From contig DFLU01000007.1 of assembly GCA_002375495.1 (NCBI GenBank), positions 100,669-164,668 on the forward strand: 64,000 nt of DNA, in the 5' to 3' direction. Made by a program: the position numbers and the translations under genes. The DNA comes from Flavobacteriaceae bacterium UBA3611 (GTDB taxonomy: Bacteria; Bacteroidota; Bacteroidia; Flavobacteriales; Flavobacteriaceae). Below the pieces are notes generated by a model. The model worked only from the letters and a program-made list of their open reading frames with translations, had not been told where the DNA came from and searched no databases. Positions 34,770-43,878 of this stretch are shown one piece after another. How positions within the stretch are numbered: the first letter of the stretch is position 1; every line of letters starts with the position of its first letter.

Positions 34770-37700
34770 TTACATATTTCGTCTGTACTGCCCGCCTACT
34801 TCAAACAAGGCGTAGGTGATTTGACCCAGCGAAGCATATTTACATACCTCCATGAGCGCTTCAAAAATATTTTCATTCTGTATTGATCGCTCTTGTAGGT
34901 CTTTTAACAAAGTAGCTACTTTTTCTTTATTACGGTCGTTCAGGTTTTCTACTACTTCAATCTGATATTGCTTTTCTTCTTCCGTAGCACGAATAATTTC
35001 TGCGGGTTGTACCGTTGGAGAACCTTTGCTACTTAAAAAGGTGTTTACACCTATAATTGGGAATTCCCCTGTATGTTTCAAAGTTTCGTAATACAGGCTT
35101 TCTTCTTGTATTTTACTGCGTTGGTACATGGTTTCCATAGCACCCAATACGCCACCGCGCTCCGTAAGTCGATCAAATTCATCTAAAACAGCATTTTCAA
35201 CTAAATCGGTAAGCTCTTCAATGATAAAACTTCCCTGTATCGGATTTTCATTTTTAGCGAGTCCGAGTTCCTTATTGATAATCAACTGAATGGCCATGGC
35301 ACGTCGCACACTTTCTTCGGTAGGTGTTGTGATGGCTTCATCGTAGGCATTGGTATGCAAACTATTACAATTGTCGTAAATAGCGTACAGTGCCTGCAGT
35401 GTTGTCCTAATATCATTAAAGTCTATTTCCTGGGCGTGCAACGATCTACCTGAAGTTTGAATGTGGTATTTCAGCATTTGGGCGCGCGGATTCGCACCGT
35501 ATTTATTTTTTAGTGCTTTAGCCCAAATTTTACGTGCTACACGACCAATTACCGAATATTCTGGATCGATTCCGTTGCTGAAGAAAAACGAAAGGTTTGG
35601 CCCGAATTTATTGATATCCATACCTCTGCTCAAATAATATTCCACATAAGTGAAACCATTGGCGAGGGTAAAGGCTAACTGTGTAATCGGGTTGGCACCT
35701 GCTTCTGCGATATGGTATCCGCTTATAGAAACTGAGTAAAAATTTCGAACTTGTTGTTCGATAAAATACTCTTGTACATCTCCCATTAATCGCAAGGCAA
35801 ATTCTGTTGAAAAAATACAGGTATTTTGCGCTTGGTCTTCTTTTAAAATATCGGCCTGTACGGTTCCACGCACCTGCTTTAGTGTTTCTACCTTAATCTT
35901 TTCATACACCTCTTTAGGCAATACTTGATCTCCTGTGGTTCCCAAAAGCATCAGCCCGAGGCCATCATTCCCCTCTGGTAATTCACCTTGGTATTCAGGC
36001 CGCTTTTTACCTTTATATAGTGCTGAAATTTTAGCAGACACTTCGTCTTCCAAGCCATTTTCTTTGATGTATTTTTCACAATTTTGATCGATGGCGGCAT
36101 TCATAAAAAAACCGAGTAACATCGGCGCCGGACCGTTTATGGTCATACTTACCGAGGTCATCGGGTGGCTCAGGTCGAAACCTGAATACAATTTTTTTGC
36201 GTCGTCTAAACAACAGATGGAAACACCGGCGTTCCCAATTTTTCCGTAGATATCCGGGCGCAATCCTGGGTCATTTCCGTAAAGCGTAACACTGTCGAAA
36301 GCCGTAGACAATCGTTTTGCCGGCAAACCGTGACTCACATAATGAAAACGACGATTTGTACGTTCTGGGCCACCTTCACCAGCAAACATTCTAGCCGGAT
36401 CTTCGCCCGTTCTTTTAAATGGATACAGTCCTGCCGTATAGGGAAATTCTCCTGGAACATTTTCTTGCAAACACCATCTTAAGATATCACCCCAAGCTTG
36501 GTATTTGGGCAAAGCCACTTTGGGTATTTGGGTATGCGAAAGGCTTTCAGTATGAGTTTCGATATTAATTTCCTTATCGCGCACCTTAAACGTATACACG
36601 GGATTTTTGTATTTGTTCACTTTTTCATCCCATGAAGTAATTACCTCCCAATTGTACGGATCGAGGTCCATTTTAAGTTGGTCAAACTCTGCCAACAACA
36701 ATTTGAGCAAGTCTGCAATTTTTGTCTCCGTTTTTATACTTTCTGAAACGATACCCGTTTTATCAATTTCGGGTTGCTTTCCTGAAACAGTTTCTATGGT
36801 CTTAAATATTCCGTAGAGTTTTTGCGCCACTTCGGCTTGACCAATGGCTGTTTTATCGTACGCTCGATTATTTTCAGAAATTTCAGAAAGATAACGCGTA
36901 CGGGCAGGTGGAATCACAAAAATTTTCTCACTCATCTCATCACTGATCTCAAAGGTACTCTTCAGTTCGGCGTTTGCCTTACTTACCAACTGATCCATAA
37001 TTGCCTTGTAAAGCGTATTCATTCCAGGATCATTGAACTGGGACGCGATGGTTCCAAAAATCGGGAGTTGATCTTGTGGCGTATCCCAAAGTTGGTGGTT
37101 GCGCATGTATTGTTTTTTCACATCTCGTAACGCATCTAGCGATCCTCGCTTATCGAATTTATTGATAGCAACCAAGTCGGCAAAATCGAGCATGTCAATT
37201 TTTTCTAACTGGGTGGCCGCACCAAACTCGGGGGTCATTACGTAGAGCGAAATGTCGCTATGTTCTAAAATTTCAGTATCACTCTGGCCTATTCCTGAAG
37301 TTTCTAGAATAATGAGATCGAAGCCTGCGGCCTTAATCACCTCAATAGCTTCGGCAACGTATTTGGAGAGGGCAAGATTGCTTTGCCTTGTGGCCAAACT
37401 TCTCATGTAAACCCTGGGGGAATTGATGGCATTCATCCGAATTCGATCGCCCAATAAGGCTCCACCAGTTTTTCGTTTAGAGGGATCTACCGAAATTAAG
37501 CCTATTGTTTTCTCTGGAAAGTCCAACAAAAATCGACGTACCATTTCATCTACCAAAGACGATTTTCCGGCACCTCCCGTTCCGGTAATCCCGAGAACCG
37601 GAGTTGTGATTGACTTATTGTGTTCATGAATTTTTTCTAACGCATCTTTGGCGATATCTGGAAAATTTTCTGCGGAAGAAATCACACGCGCAATAGCACC

Positions 37701-38189
37701 AGGTTCTTTAGACGATAATTTTTCAACCTCACCGTTTAGGGAATCTCCAATGGCAAAATCGGCTGTTTTAACCAGATCATTAATCATTCCCTGAAGGCCC
37801 ATTTCACGTCCATCGTCTGGAGAATAGATGCGTGTAATTCCATACTCCATGAGTTCTTCAATTTCCGAAGGAAGAATAACTCCACCACCACCGCCAAATA
37901 TCTTGATATGTTCTGCCCCTTTTTCCTGTAGCAAGTCGTACATATACTTAAAGTATTCGTTATGACCGCCCTGATATGATGTCATGGCAATTGCATTGGC
38001 ATCTTCTTGGATGGCAGTATTCACAACCTCTTCCACGCTTCTATCATGACCCAGGTGAATTACTTCAACACCAGTTGCCTGAATAATGCGACGCATAATA
38101 TTTATGGCAGCATCGTGGCCATCAAAAAGAGAAGCTGCAGTTACGATTCGTACTTTATGTTTCGGAGTATAAGGAGTTTGTGTTTGCAT
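34770..38189 (-). CDS. icmF: fused acyl-CoA mutase IcmF (B12 domain + MeaB-like GTPase + mutase)
   Basis: 1139 residues in the IcmF order. The N-terminal cobalamin-binding domain has DGHDAAIN, with His25 as the likely cobalt ligand. A MeaB-like G-protein chaperone follows, with P-loop GTGGAGKSS near residue 205, and then the large mutase domain (~560-1139, with FPYTAGLYPFKR, RMFAGEGGPERTNRRF, NGPAPMLLGFFMNAAIDQ). IcmF interconverts isobutyryl- and n-butyryl-CoA using adenosylcobalamin; related fusions use other acyl-CoAs, so the substrate is open. The start is ATG 38189, because the promoter -7 element overlaps the upstream GTG. Confidence 0.93.
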   Translation of the reverse strand: MQTQTPYTPKHKVRIVTAASLFDGHDAAINIMRRIIQATGVEVIHLGHDRSVEEVVNTAIQEDANAIAMTSYQGGHNEYFKYMYDLLQEKGAEHIKIFGGGGGVILPSEIEELMEYGITRIYSPDDGREMGLQGMINDLVKTADFAIGDSLNGEVEKLSSKEPGAIARVISSAENFPDIAKDALEKIHEHNKSITTPVLGITGTGGAGKSSLVDEMVRRFLLDFPEKTIGLISVDPSKRKTGGALLGDRIRMNAINSPRVYMRSLATRQSNLALSKYVAEAIEVIKAAGFDLIILETSGIGQSDTEILEHSDISLYVMTPEFGAATQLEKIDMLDFADLVAINKFDKRGSLDALRDVKKQYMRNHQLWDTPQDQLPIFGTIASQFNDPGMNTLYKAIMDQLVSKANAELKSTFEISDEMSEKIFVIPPARTRYLSEISENNRAYDKTAIGQAEVAQKLYGIFKTIETVSGKQPEIDKTGIVSESIKTETKIADLLKLLLAEFDQLKMDLDPYNWEVITSWDEKVNKYKNPVYTFKVRDKEINIETHTESLSHTQIPKVALPKYQAWGDILRWCLQENVPGEFPYTAGLYPFKRTGEDPARMFAGEGGPERTNRRFHYVSHGLPAKRLSTAFDSVTLYGNDPGLRPDIYGKIGNAGVSICCLDDAKKLYSGFDLSHPMTSVSMTINGPAPMLLGFFMNAAIDQNCEKYIKENGLEDEVSAKISALYKGKKRPEYQGELPEGNDGLGLMLLGTTGDQVLPKEVYEKIKVETLKQVRGTVQADILKEDQAQNTCIFSTEFALRLMGDVQEYFIEQQVRNFYSVSISGYHIAEAGANPITQLAFTLANGFTYVEYYLSRGMDINKFGPNLSFFFSNGIDPEYSVIGRVARKIWAKALKNKYGANPRAQMLKYHIQTSGRSLHAQEIDFNDIRTTLQALYAIYDNCNSLHTNAYDEAITTPTEESVRRAMAIQLIINKELGLAKNENPIQGSFIIEELTDLVENAVLDEFDRLTERGGVLGAMETMYQRSKIQEESLYYETLKHTGEFPIIGVNTFLSSKGSPTVQPAEIIRATEEEKQYQIEVVENLNDRNKEKVATLLKDLQERSIQNENIFEALMEVCKYASLGQITYALFEVGGQYRRNM

Positions 38190-38206
38190 ATTTTTCAAAT
38201 AGTGCA

Positions 38207-38214
38207 CAAAGTTA
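38207..38214 (-). promoter_or_regulatory. -7 element of icmF
   Basis: TAACTTTG on the minus strand, exact TAnnTTTG, 17 bp before the ATG at 38189. It excludes the GTG at 38207 as the start. Confidence 0.6.
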
Positions 38215-38263
38215 CGAAAACAGGGGCATAAACTTTATTTTTTTACACGCAATAAAACAGTCT

Positions 38264-38271
38264 TATGTTTG
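38264..38271 (+). promoter_or_regulatory. -7 element of the T9SS cargo gene
   Basis: TATGTTTG, exact TAnnTTTG, 60 bp before the ATG at 38332. Confidence 0.5.
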
Positions 38272-38331
38272 CGATTAAAACGTTTTTTGTTTACATTTAC
38301 AACTTAATTCAAAATATAAAAATTACTCATT

Positions 38332-39273
38332 ATGAAAAAAATTTACATTTTAGCTGCATTAGTGGCTTTCGCGTTTAACGCTACTGCACAGATAGAATAC
38401 GAAGAAGGGTTTGAAAACTTTACCCTTGGTGATGTGTCTCCACAGCATCCAAATTGGAGAACTTGGGGAGAGCCTTCTGGACCTATGGAGAATGCACAAG
38501 TTGTAGACTCACAAGCTTCTTCAGGAGATAAGTCTTTAGAAATCAATTCTGATGGTGCTCCAGCTGGAATCGATCAAATTATGTACATTACAGGGGCTCC
38601 AACATCTGGAGTTTACTCTGTACGTTTTGATATGTTAGTACCAGACGGTCAGGAAGGATACTTTAACATGCAAGGTCAAGTAACTAACAATGGAACTGCT
38701 TGGGAACAATGGTTAGTTGGTGGTAATGTTTACTTCAACGAAGCTAACGGTAGCCCAGGAGAAGGTACTGTTGACGGAAACCCAGGACAAACGTTTTCAT
38801 TTCCTCATGATGCTTGGTTTACAATCGATTTAGTATACGATATCGATGCTGAAGTTTGGGCGATGTACATTGACGGAACGCTAGCGTTTGATGATCAGTT
38901 GTTCGAATTCAACCCAACAACGAATCCTTTTGCAGAATTAGCTGCTTTAGATTTTTACGCTCCTAGCGCTAGTACATTGTACTACGTAGATAATGTAATC
39001 CACTTTAACGGAGACTCTACTACCTTAGGTGTTGATGACTTTAGCCCTGCTAATTTCAGCGTATACCCTAACCCAGTACAAGACAGATTGAACATTCAAT
39101 CTAACGAGGTTGTAGATGCAATCACTGTATATGATGTATTAGGAAAAGCTGTTATCTCTGTAGCTCCTGGAGTAATTTCTCCAAGTGTAGACATGAGCGC
39201 TCTTTCTGCTGGTGCATACTTAGTTAATGTTAGCATTAACGGTGCTTCTAAAACGGTAAAAGTAGTTAAGTAA
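38332..39273 (+). CDS. T9SS-secreted protein with type A sorting domain
   Basis: A 313-residue protein. It has a signal peptide (cleaved near ATAQ), a ~200-residue beta-sandwich (LamG/concanavalin-like, VRFDMLVPDGQEGYFNMQG, YVDNVIHFNGDS), and a C-terminal ~75-residue T9SS type A domain (NFSVYPNPVQDRLNIQS ... VYDVLGKAV ... LSAGAYLVNV ... KTVKVVK). It should be exported by the type IX system and attached to or released from the surface. Codon use looks optimised (many preferred codons), which suggests high expression. Confidence 0.92.
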   Translation: MKKIYILAALVAFAFNATAQIEYEEGFENFTLGDVSPQHPNWRTWGEPSGPMENAQVVDSQASSGDKSLEINSDGAPAGIDQIMYITGAPTSGVYSVRFDMLVPDGQEGYFNMQGQVTNNGTAWEQWLVGGNVYFNEANGSPGEGTVDGNPGQTFSFPHDAWFTIDLVYDIDAEVWAMYIDGTLAFDDQLFEFNPTTNPFAELAALDFYAPSASTLYYVDNVIHFNGDSTTLGVDDFSPANFSVYPNPVQDRLNIQSNEVVDAITVYDVLGKAVISVAPGVISPSVDMSALSAGAYLVNVSINGASKTVKVVK

Positions 39274-39300
39274 TCTTACTGACTTTTTATAAAGTAAAAG

Positions 39301-39326
39301 GCCCTTCATTTGAAGGGCTTTTTTTT
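39301..39326 (+). terminator. terminator after the T9SS cargo gene
   Basis: Stem GCCCTTC / GAAGGGC with a 4-nt loop, followed by eight T. Confidence 0.88.
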
Positions 39327-39357
39327 ATCTTTATACGCACCATTAATTAATTAGACC

Positions 39358-40059
39358 ATGAAAAAGTACCTCGCATTTGCATCTTGTTTTATACTTATTT
39401 CTTGTGCAGAATTGCAACAAGTGGTAAATACATTACCCCAATCTGGCGGTATGGATCCAACTATGATTGCTAATGGTCTGAGGCAAGCTTTAGATTTCGG
39501 TATTGACAAACAAGTGACTAAGCTCACTAGAAAAGATGGGTTTTATAAAAATAACCTTGTAAAAATAGTACTGCCTCAAGAATTACAAAAAGTAGATAAA
39601 ACCTTAAGGGATATTGGTCTTAGTAGTTTGGCAGACGAAGGGTTAAAAATACTAAATCGTGCCGCCGAAGACGCTGTAAAAGAAGCTACTCCAATTTTTG
39701 TTGATGCCGTTAAAGGAATTACCTTTAATGATGCAAAGAACATTCTATTGGGTCCAGATAATGCTGCTACCAATTATCTAGAAGGCCGCACCAATAGCGC
39801 GTTGTACAGTAAGTTTAATCCCGTCATTAAAAATTCGTTCCAGAAAGTGGGTGCCGACAGGATTTGGGAAAATATAATCACCAAATACAATGCTGTTCCA
39901 TTTGTAAATCAAGTAAATCCAGATCTAACCGACTATGTTACCAATGAAGCCTTAGACGGAGTGTATACAATGATTGCAGTAGAAGAGAAAAAAATAAGAA
40001 CCAACGTGGCTTCGAGAACAACTACACTACTCAAACAAGTATTTAGTCTACAAGATTAA
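39358..40059 (+). CDS. DUF4197 lipoprotein
   Basis: A 233-residue protein with lipobox LISC (Cys16) and a mostly helical body. Patterns GLRQALDFGIDKQV, YKNNLVKIVLPQELQKV, FNDAKNILLGPDNAATNYLEGRT and VTNEALDGVYTMIAVEEKKIR identify DUF4197. Envelope-located; function unknown. Confidence 0.9.
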   Translation: MKKYLAFASCFILISCAELQQVVNTLPQSGGMDPTMIANGLRQALDFGIDKQVTKLTRKDGFYKNNLVKIVLPQELQKVDKTLRDIGLSSLADEGLKILNRAAEDAVKEATPIFVDAVKGITFNDAKNILLGPDNAATNYLEGRTNSALYSKFNPVIKNSFQKVGADRIWENIITKYNAVPFVNQVNPDLTDYVTNEALDGVYTMIAVEEKKIRTNVASRTTTLLKQVFSLQD

Positions 40060-40128
40060 AAATTTCATATTTACATTAATTATGAGATGATTAACGCTTT
40101 GTTAATACCTCTTTACATTTCCAACACA

Positions 40129-40136
40129 TACTTTTG
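40129..40136 (+). promoter_or_regulatory. -7 element of the Lacal_2735-type gene
   Basis: TACTTTTG, exact TAnnTTTG, 19 bp before the ATG at 40156. It argues against the longer upstream start. Confidence 0.55.
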
Positions 40137-40155
40137 TAGCATAAAACAAAATGAT

Positions 40156-40338
40156 ATGTCGGGATGGTTTTCTAAAAAATCACGCTTAGAAAAATTACAG
40201 AAAAAATATGTAGCCTTAATGAGAAAATCGTATAGGGTTGCACTAGATGATGCAAAAGAGAGTGATCGGGTTCAAGAAAAGGCCCAAGAAATTTATGACG
40301 AAATTAGGCATCTAACCTTGCTCAGGGCAGATAAGTAA
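40156..40338 (+). CDS. Lacal_2735-family small protein
   Basis: A 60-residue charged helical protein (MSGWFSKKSRLEKLQKKY..ALMRKSYRVALDD). The pattern fits the Lacal_2735 family of short flavobacterial proteins of unknown role. An exact promoter element right before the ATG and a terminator about 78 bp downstream, inside the convergent gene, support a monocistronic unit. Confidence 0.8.
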   Translation: MSGWFSKKSRLEKLQKKYVALMRKSYRVALDDAKESDRVQEKAQEIYDEIRHLTLLRADK

Positions 40339-40339
40339 G

Positions 40340-41113
40340 TTAATGCAACGACTTAAAGTAGTCGAAAGCATCTTTTAATCTAGACCCGTACCAACTAAAA
40401 TATTCCCCATCTACTAAAAGCACTTCGTTTTGAAGTGCTTTTTTTAATTCATCAACATCACTTTCAGTAAACGGATATGGTTCTGAACTCAGTAAAATTA
40501 AATCTGATTGTTTTAAAGTTTCCGCAGTCACTTCTGGATATCTGGACGATTTTTCACCCAATATATTCTCAAAGTGATTTAGAGCTAATAGATCATTTAT
40601 AAATGTATTTCTACCCGCCAGCATCCAAGGATTCTTCCATATAACATAGGCTACCTTTTTAAAAGGCCTGTTTTGTATAAATACATTGAATTCATTCTGA
40701 GCCTCGATTATAGATTTTTTCAATTGATTAGCCCGATCAGACACCGCTAGAATTTCACCTAAACTAACAATCATTTCATGTACATCATCTATAGTATAGA
40801 TATCACTTACCCATACAGGAGCAATGGTTTCAAGCTGTTCTACCATCTCCTTGGTATTCTCTTCTTTATTACATAAAATGAAATCAGGATTCAATTTTTC
40901 AATTTTCTCAAAAGACACCTTTTTAGTGCCACCAACCATTGTTTTTTGTTTTCTGAAATCGGGTGGATGTACGCAAAATTTTGTCACTCCAACAATACTA
41001 TCTGAAAGACCAAGTGAAACTAACAATTCTGTTTGGGAAGGAACCAGTGATACTATTCTACTAGGAGTGGTAGGTATTGTCACTTTTCTATGTAACTGAT
41101 CAGTAACCAGCAT
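40340..41113 (-). CDS. helical-backbone metal receptor (BtuF-like) protein
   Basis: A 257-residue protein with the class III substrate-binding fold: PSRIVSLVPSQTELLVSLGL, VGVTKFCVHP, IEKLNPDFILCNKEEN, WMLAGRNTFINDLLALNH, ILLSSEPYPF. It resembles cobalamin- or iron-chelate-binding BtuF proteins but has no signal peptide, so it may be cytoplasmic; many Bacteroidota homologues are annotated likewise. It overlaps the pyrF stop by 14 bp, so it is co-transcribed with pyrF. Confidence 0.82.
   Translation of the reverse strand: MLVTDQLHRKVTIPTTPSRIVSLVPSQTELLVSLGLSDSIVGVTKFCVHPPDFRKQKTMVGGTKKVSFEKIEKLNPDFILCNKEENTKEMVEQLETIAPVWVSDIYTIDDVHEMIVSLGEILAVSDRANQLKKSIIEAQNEFNVFIQNRPFKKVAYVIWKNPWMLAGRNTFINDLLALNHFENILGEKSSRYPEVTAETLKQSDLILLSSEPYPFTESDVDELKKALQNEVLLVDGEYFSWYGSRLKDAFDYFKSLH
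40416..40445 (+). terminator. terminator inside the 3' end of the convergent BtuF-like gene
   Basis: A perfect 11-bp stem AAAAGCACTTC / GAAGTGCTTTT with a 5-nt loop and T7 on the plus strand. It would end the Lacal_2735-type transcript while being coding sequence of the opposite gene. Confidence 0.65.
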
Positions 41114-41921
41114 CGAGAATCGATTTCATTTGAAGTTGTAGTTCTTGTGCTGCTGTAGCTGCAGCAGTAGCAAAATCAGTTTCTTTAGAAGCATAAATGA
41201 TTCCACGAGACGAATTAATCAATAGCCCCACCTGACTATTAAGTCCGTATTTACAAACTTCGGAAAGATTACCTCCTTGGGCTCCCACTCCTGGAACCAA
41301 GAAAAAACTATCGGGCACCACCTTTCTTATCTCACCCAAATATGATGCTTTTGTCGCCCCTATCACATACATCAAATTCTGTGCATTATGCCATGATTTA
41401 GATGTTTTGAGTACAGAAGTATATAGCGGCGCTCCCTTCGAAGTATCCGTTTGAAAATCGAACGCGCCTTTGTTCGAGGTAAGCGCTAACAATATGGTAT
41501 GTTTATTTTCAAATTGCAGAAATGGTTCTACGCTATCACGTCCCATATAAGGAGCAACCGTAACAGAATCGAATCCTAAGTCTTCAAAAAAAGCCTTGGC
41601 GTACATGGTAGAAGTATTTCCAATATCACCACGCTTTGCATCTGCAATGGTAAAAATTTCAGGATGATTTGTATTTAGATAGGAAATTGTCTTTTCTAAT
41701 GCGCTCCACCCTTTGAGACCATAGGCTTCGTAAAACGCGGTATTTGGTTTATAGGCCACGCATAAGTGATGAGTAGCATCTATTATCGCTTTGTTAAAGG
41801 CAAAAATTGGGTCCTCTTCTGCCAATAAATGTTCTGGTATCTTTTTGATATCTACATCCAGACCAATGCAAAGAAACGATTTCTTTTTATGGATCTGTGC
41901 GACAATTTCTTGCGTAGTCAT
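41100..41921 (-). CDS. pyrF: orotidine-5'-phosphate decarboxylase
   Basis: A 273-residue enzyme of the long OMP decarboxylase subfamily. It has FLCIGLDVD at the N terminus, the catalytic DAKRGDIGNT with Lys and Asp, VTVAPYMGRDSVEPFL and the C-terminal LVPGVGAQGG. It catalyses the last step of UMP synthesis. It is probably in an operon with the downstream BtuF-like gene, and its start is 9 bp after the prfA stop. Confidence 0.95.
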   Translation of the reverse strand: MTTQEIVAQIHKKKSFLCIGLDVDIKKIPEHLLAEEDPIFAFNKAIIDATHHLCVAYKPNTAFYEAYGLKGWSALEKTISYLNTNHPEIFTIADAKRGDIGNTSTMYAKAFFEDLGFDSVTVAPYMGRDSVEPFLQFENKHTILLALTSNKGAFDFQTDTSKGAPLYTSVLKTSKSWHNAQNLMYVIGATKASYLGEIRKVVPDSFFLVPGVGAQGGNLSEVCKYGLNSQVGLLINSSRGIIYASKETDFATAAATAAQELQLQMKSILDAGY

Positions 41922-41930
41922 GGGTACTCG

Positions 41931-43007
41931 TTAAAAAGTTTCGCCTGCTTCTTTAAGCTTTTCTGTGTTGCTCACCAATTGAAGCTCATCTATGATTTTT
42001 TGGATATCGCCGTCTATGATGTTGCCTAAATCATATAACGTAAGATTAATACGATGGTCTGTTACACGTCCTTGCGGATAGTTATAAGTTCTAATTTTGG
42101 CACTTCTGTCTCCACTAGTCACCATAGACCCCCTCTTTTCTGCATCTTCCGCTTGTTTTTTGGCCAATTCTAAGTCGAATAACCGTGAACGCAACACTTT
42201 AAATGCTTTCTCTTTGTTCTTATGTTGGGATTTTTGATCTTGGCACTGTGCCACCAATCCAGTGGGTTCGTGTGTTAAACGAACTGCCGAATAGGTAGTG
42301 TTTACCGACTGTCCGCCCGGTCCTGAAGAACAGAAATAATCAATTCGTACATCTTTAGGGTCAATTTCAACATCAAATTCTTCTGCCTCTGGAAATACCA
42401 TCACGGTAGCGGCGCTTGTATGAACGCGCCCTTGTGTTTCAGTTTGTGGCACTCGCTGTACCCTATGTACTCCAGCTTCATATTTAAGGGTGCCATATAC
42501 ATCATCACCTTCTACTTCAAACTGAATTTCTTTATAACCACCACTGGTACCTTCACTAAAATCTACCACACTTACCTTCCAGCCCTTGTTTTCGCAATAT
42601 TTGGTGTACATACGGTGTAGGTCACCAGCGAAAATACTCGCTTCATCGCCTCCAGTTCCAGCCCTAACTTCAACAACAGCATTTTTAGAGTCTTCTGGGT
42701 CTTTCGGAATGAGCATAAACTTAATTTCCTCTTCAAGCTTTTCTATTTTTCCTTTGGCCTCGTCCATTTGAAGTTTTGCCATTTCAACCATCTCATCATC
42801 GCTACCATCGGCCAAGATTTCTTCTGCTTCGGAAACACGCTCGGTTGCCAAAAGATATTGCTCGCGTTTATCCATAAGCGCCCTTAAATCTTTATATTCT
42901 TTATTTAGCTGAATATATTGTTTCTGGTCACTAATTATTTCAGGTTGAATGATAAGATCGCTTACTTCATCAAACCTATTTTTTACTATTTGAAGTTTTT
43001 CTAACAT
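41931..43007 (-). CDS. prfA: peptide chain release factor 1
   Basis: A 358-residue class I release factor. It has the stop-codon reading tripeptide region RVPQTETQGRVHTSA (PxT type, RF1-like) and the peptidyl-hydrolysis motif SGPGGQSVNTTYSAVR (GGQ). Length and domain order are normal. It terminates at UAA and UAG. No prmC is adjacent; pyrF follows. Confidence 0.96.
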   Translation of the reverse strand: MLEKLQIVKNRFDEVSDLIIQPEIISDQKQYIQLNKEYKDLRALMDKREQYLLATERVSEAEEILADGSDDEMVEMAKLQMDEAKGKIEKLEEEIKFMLIPKDPEDSKNAVVEVRAGTGGDEASIFAGDLHRMYTKYCENKGWKVSVVDFSEGTSGGYKEIQFEVEGDDVYGTLKYEAGVHRVQRVPQTETQGRVHTSAATVMVFPEAEEFDVEIDPKDVRIDYFCSSGPGGQSVNTTYSAVRLTHEPTGLVAQCQDQKSQHKNKEKAFKVLRSRLFDLELAKKQAEDAEKRGSMVTSGDRSAKIRTYNYPQGRVTDHRINLTLYDLGNIIDGDIQKIIDELQLVSNTEKLKEAGETF

Positions 43008-43035
43008 ATACTAACTTCCCATTATTCGGGTCGAG

Positions 43036-43043
43036 CAAATTTA
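43036..43043 (-). promoter_or_regulatory. -7 element of prfA
   Basis: TAAATTTG on the minus strand, exact TAnnTTTG, 28 bp before the ATG. Confidence 0.5.
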
Positions 43044-43112
43044 CAATTTTTTAGAGGATTAGATTCTCAAATCGCAAAGACACTTTACAATCTTATTGAG
43101 GTGACTTGATGA

Positions 43113-43832
43113 CTAGCGGCGCGATAATTGTTCTTTGGGAGCCTTATTCATCAAGCAAAAATGAATTACCAATGCAGTGGCCAAGATTAAAGTTCCACGG
43201 GCTATAAACACGAATAAGTTTCCGAATCCTAGGTCATAATAGGCCAATGCTCGAAAAATTTCAGCAAAAATGAACAAAAACATAGCCAAGGCAAACACCA
43301 AAGATGCCTTCGTATTGCACGCGTGGTTATACAATAGCACCAAAAATCCTGTTACCACCAGTACCATCGCTCCTAATAACATAGCAGCATACTGCAAATT
43401 TCCCACAGTGAAATCTTTCAGCATATTAATAAACCTATATAACATGAAAGCATTCACTATAATAAATACAACAAATACAATGCTCAAAAAAACACCGAGA
43501 TTTTTAAATGAAGCTTGTTTCCACAGTGCCTTCACAATAAATAGAAACGATATAAAATTTAGTAGTAATGCAACGACCGCCATCGTTTCATTTTCATACC
43601 AAATAGTAGCGAAGCTAGAAGTGGCATAGATAAGTAAGAAGGTCGCAATTAATGGGTTGACTTGCTTTTGCTTATAATATATCAAGATACATAGAAAAGC
43701 AATCGAAATAAACCCCCTAAGGAAACGGTAGGCTTTAAATTCTTCGAAATAATGTACGCCAATACTTGCTAGAAGCAGAATGAGACCTACACTTGCCAAT
43801 ATGAGTTTGTAGTTTTTAGCAATAGACTTCAT
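43113..43832 (-). CDS. eight-helix membrane protein of unknown function
   Basis: A 239-residue protein with about eight TM helices (near 10-27, 37-53, 61-79, 84-103, 112-134, 145-167, 177-199, 205-226) and short loops. The topology resembles YhhN/TMEM86-like proteins, but I see no diagnostic motif. It lies between prfA and purM on the same strand. Confidence 0.6.
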   Translation of the reverse strand: MKSIAKNYKLILASVGLILLLASIGVHYFEEFKAYRFLRGFISIAFLCILIYYKQKQVNPLIATFLLIYATSSFATIWYENETMAVVALLLNFISFLFIVKALWKQASFKNLGVFLSIVFVVFIIVNAFMLYRFINMLKDFTVGNLQYAAMLLGAMVLVVTGFLVLLYNHACNTKASLVFALAMFLFIFAEIFRALAYYDLGFGNLFVFIARGTLILATALVIHFCLMNKAPKEQLSRR

Positions 43833-43878
43833 AGTTCAATAACTCACGCCATTAATAACTTCACATTTAACAAGAGCA

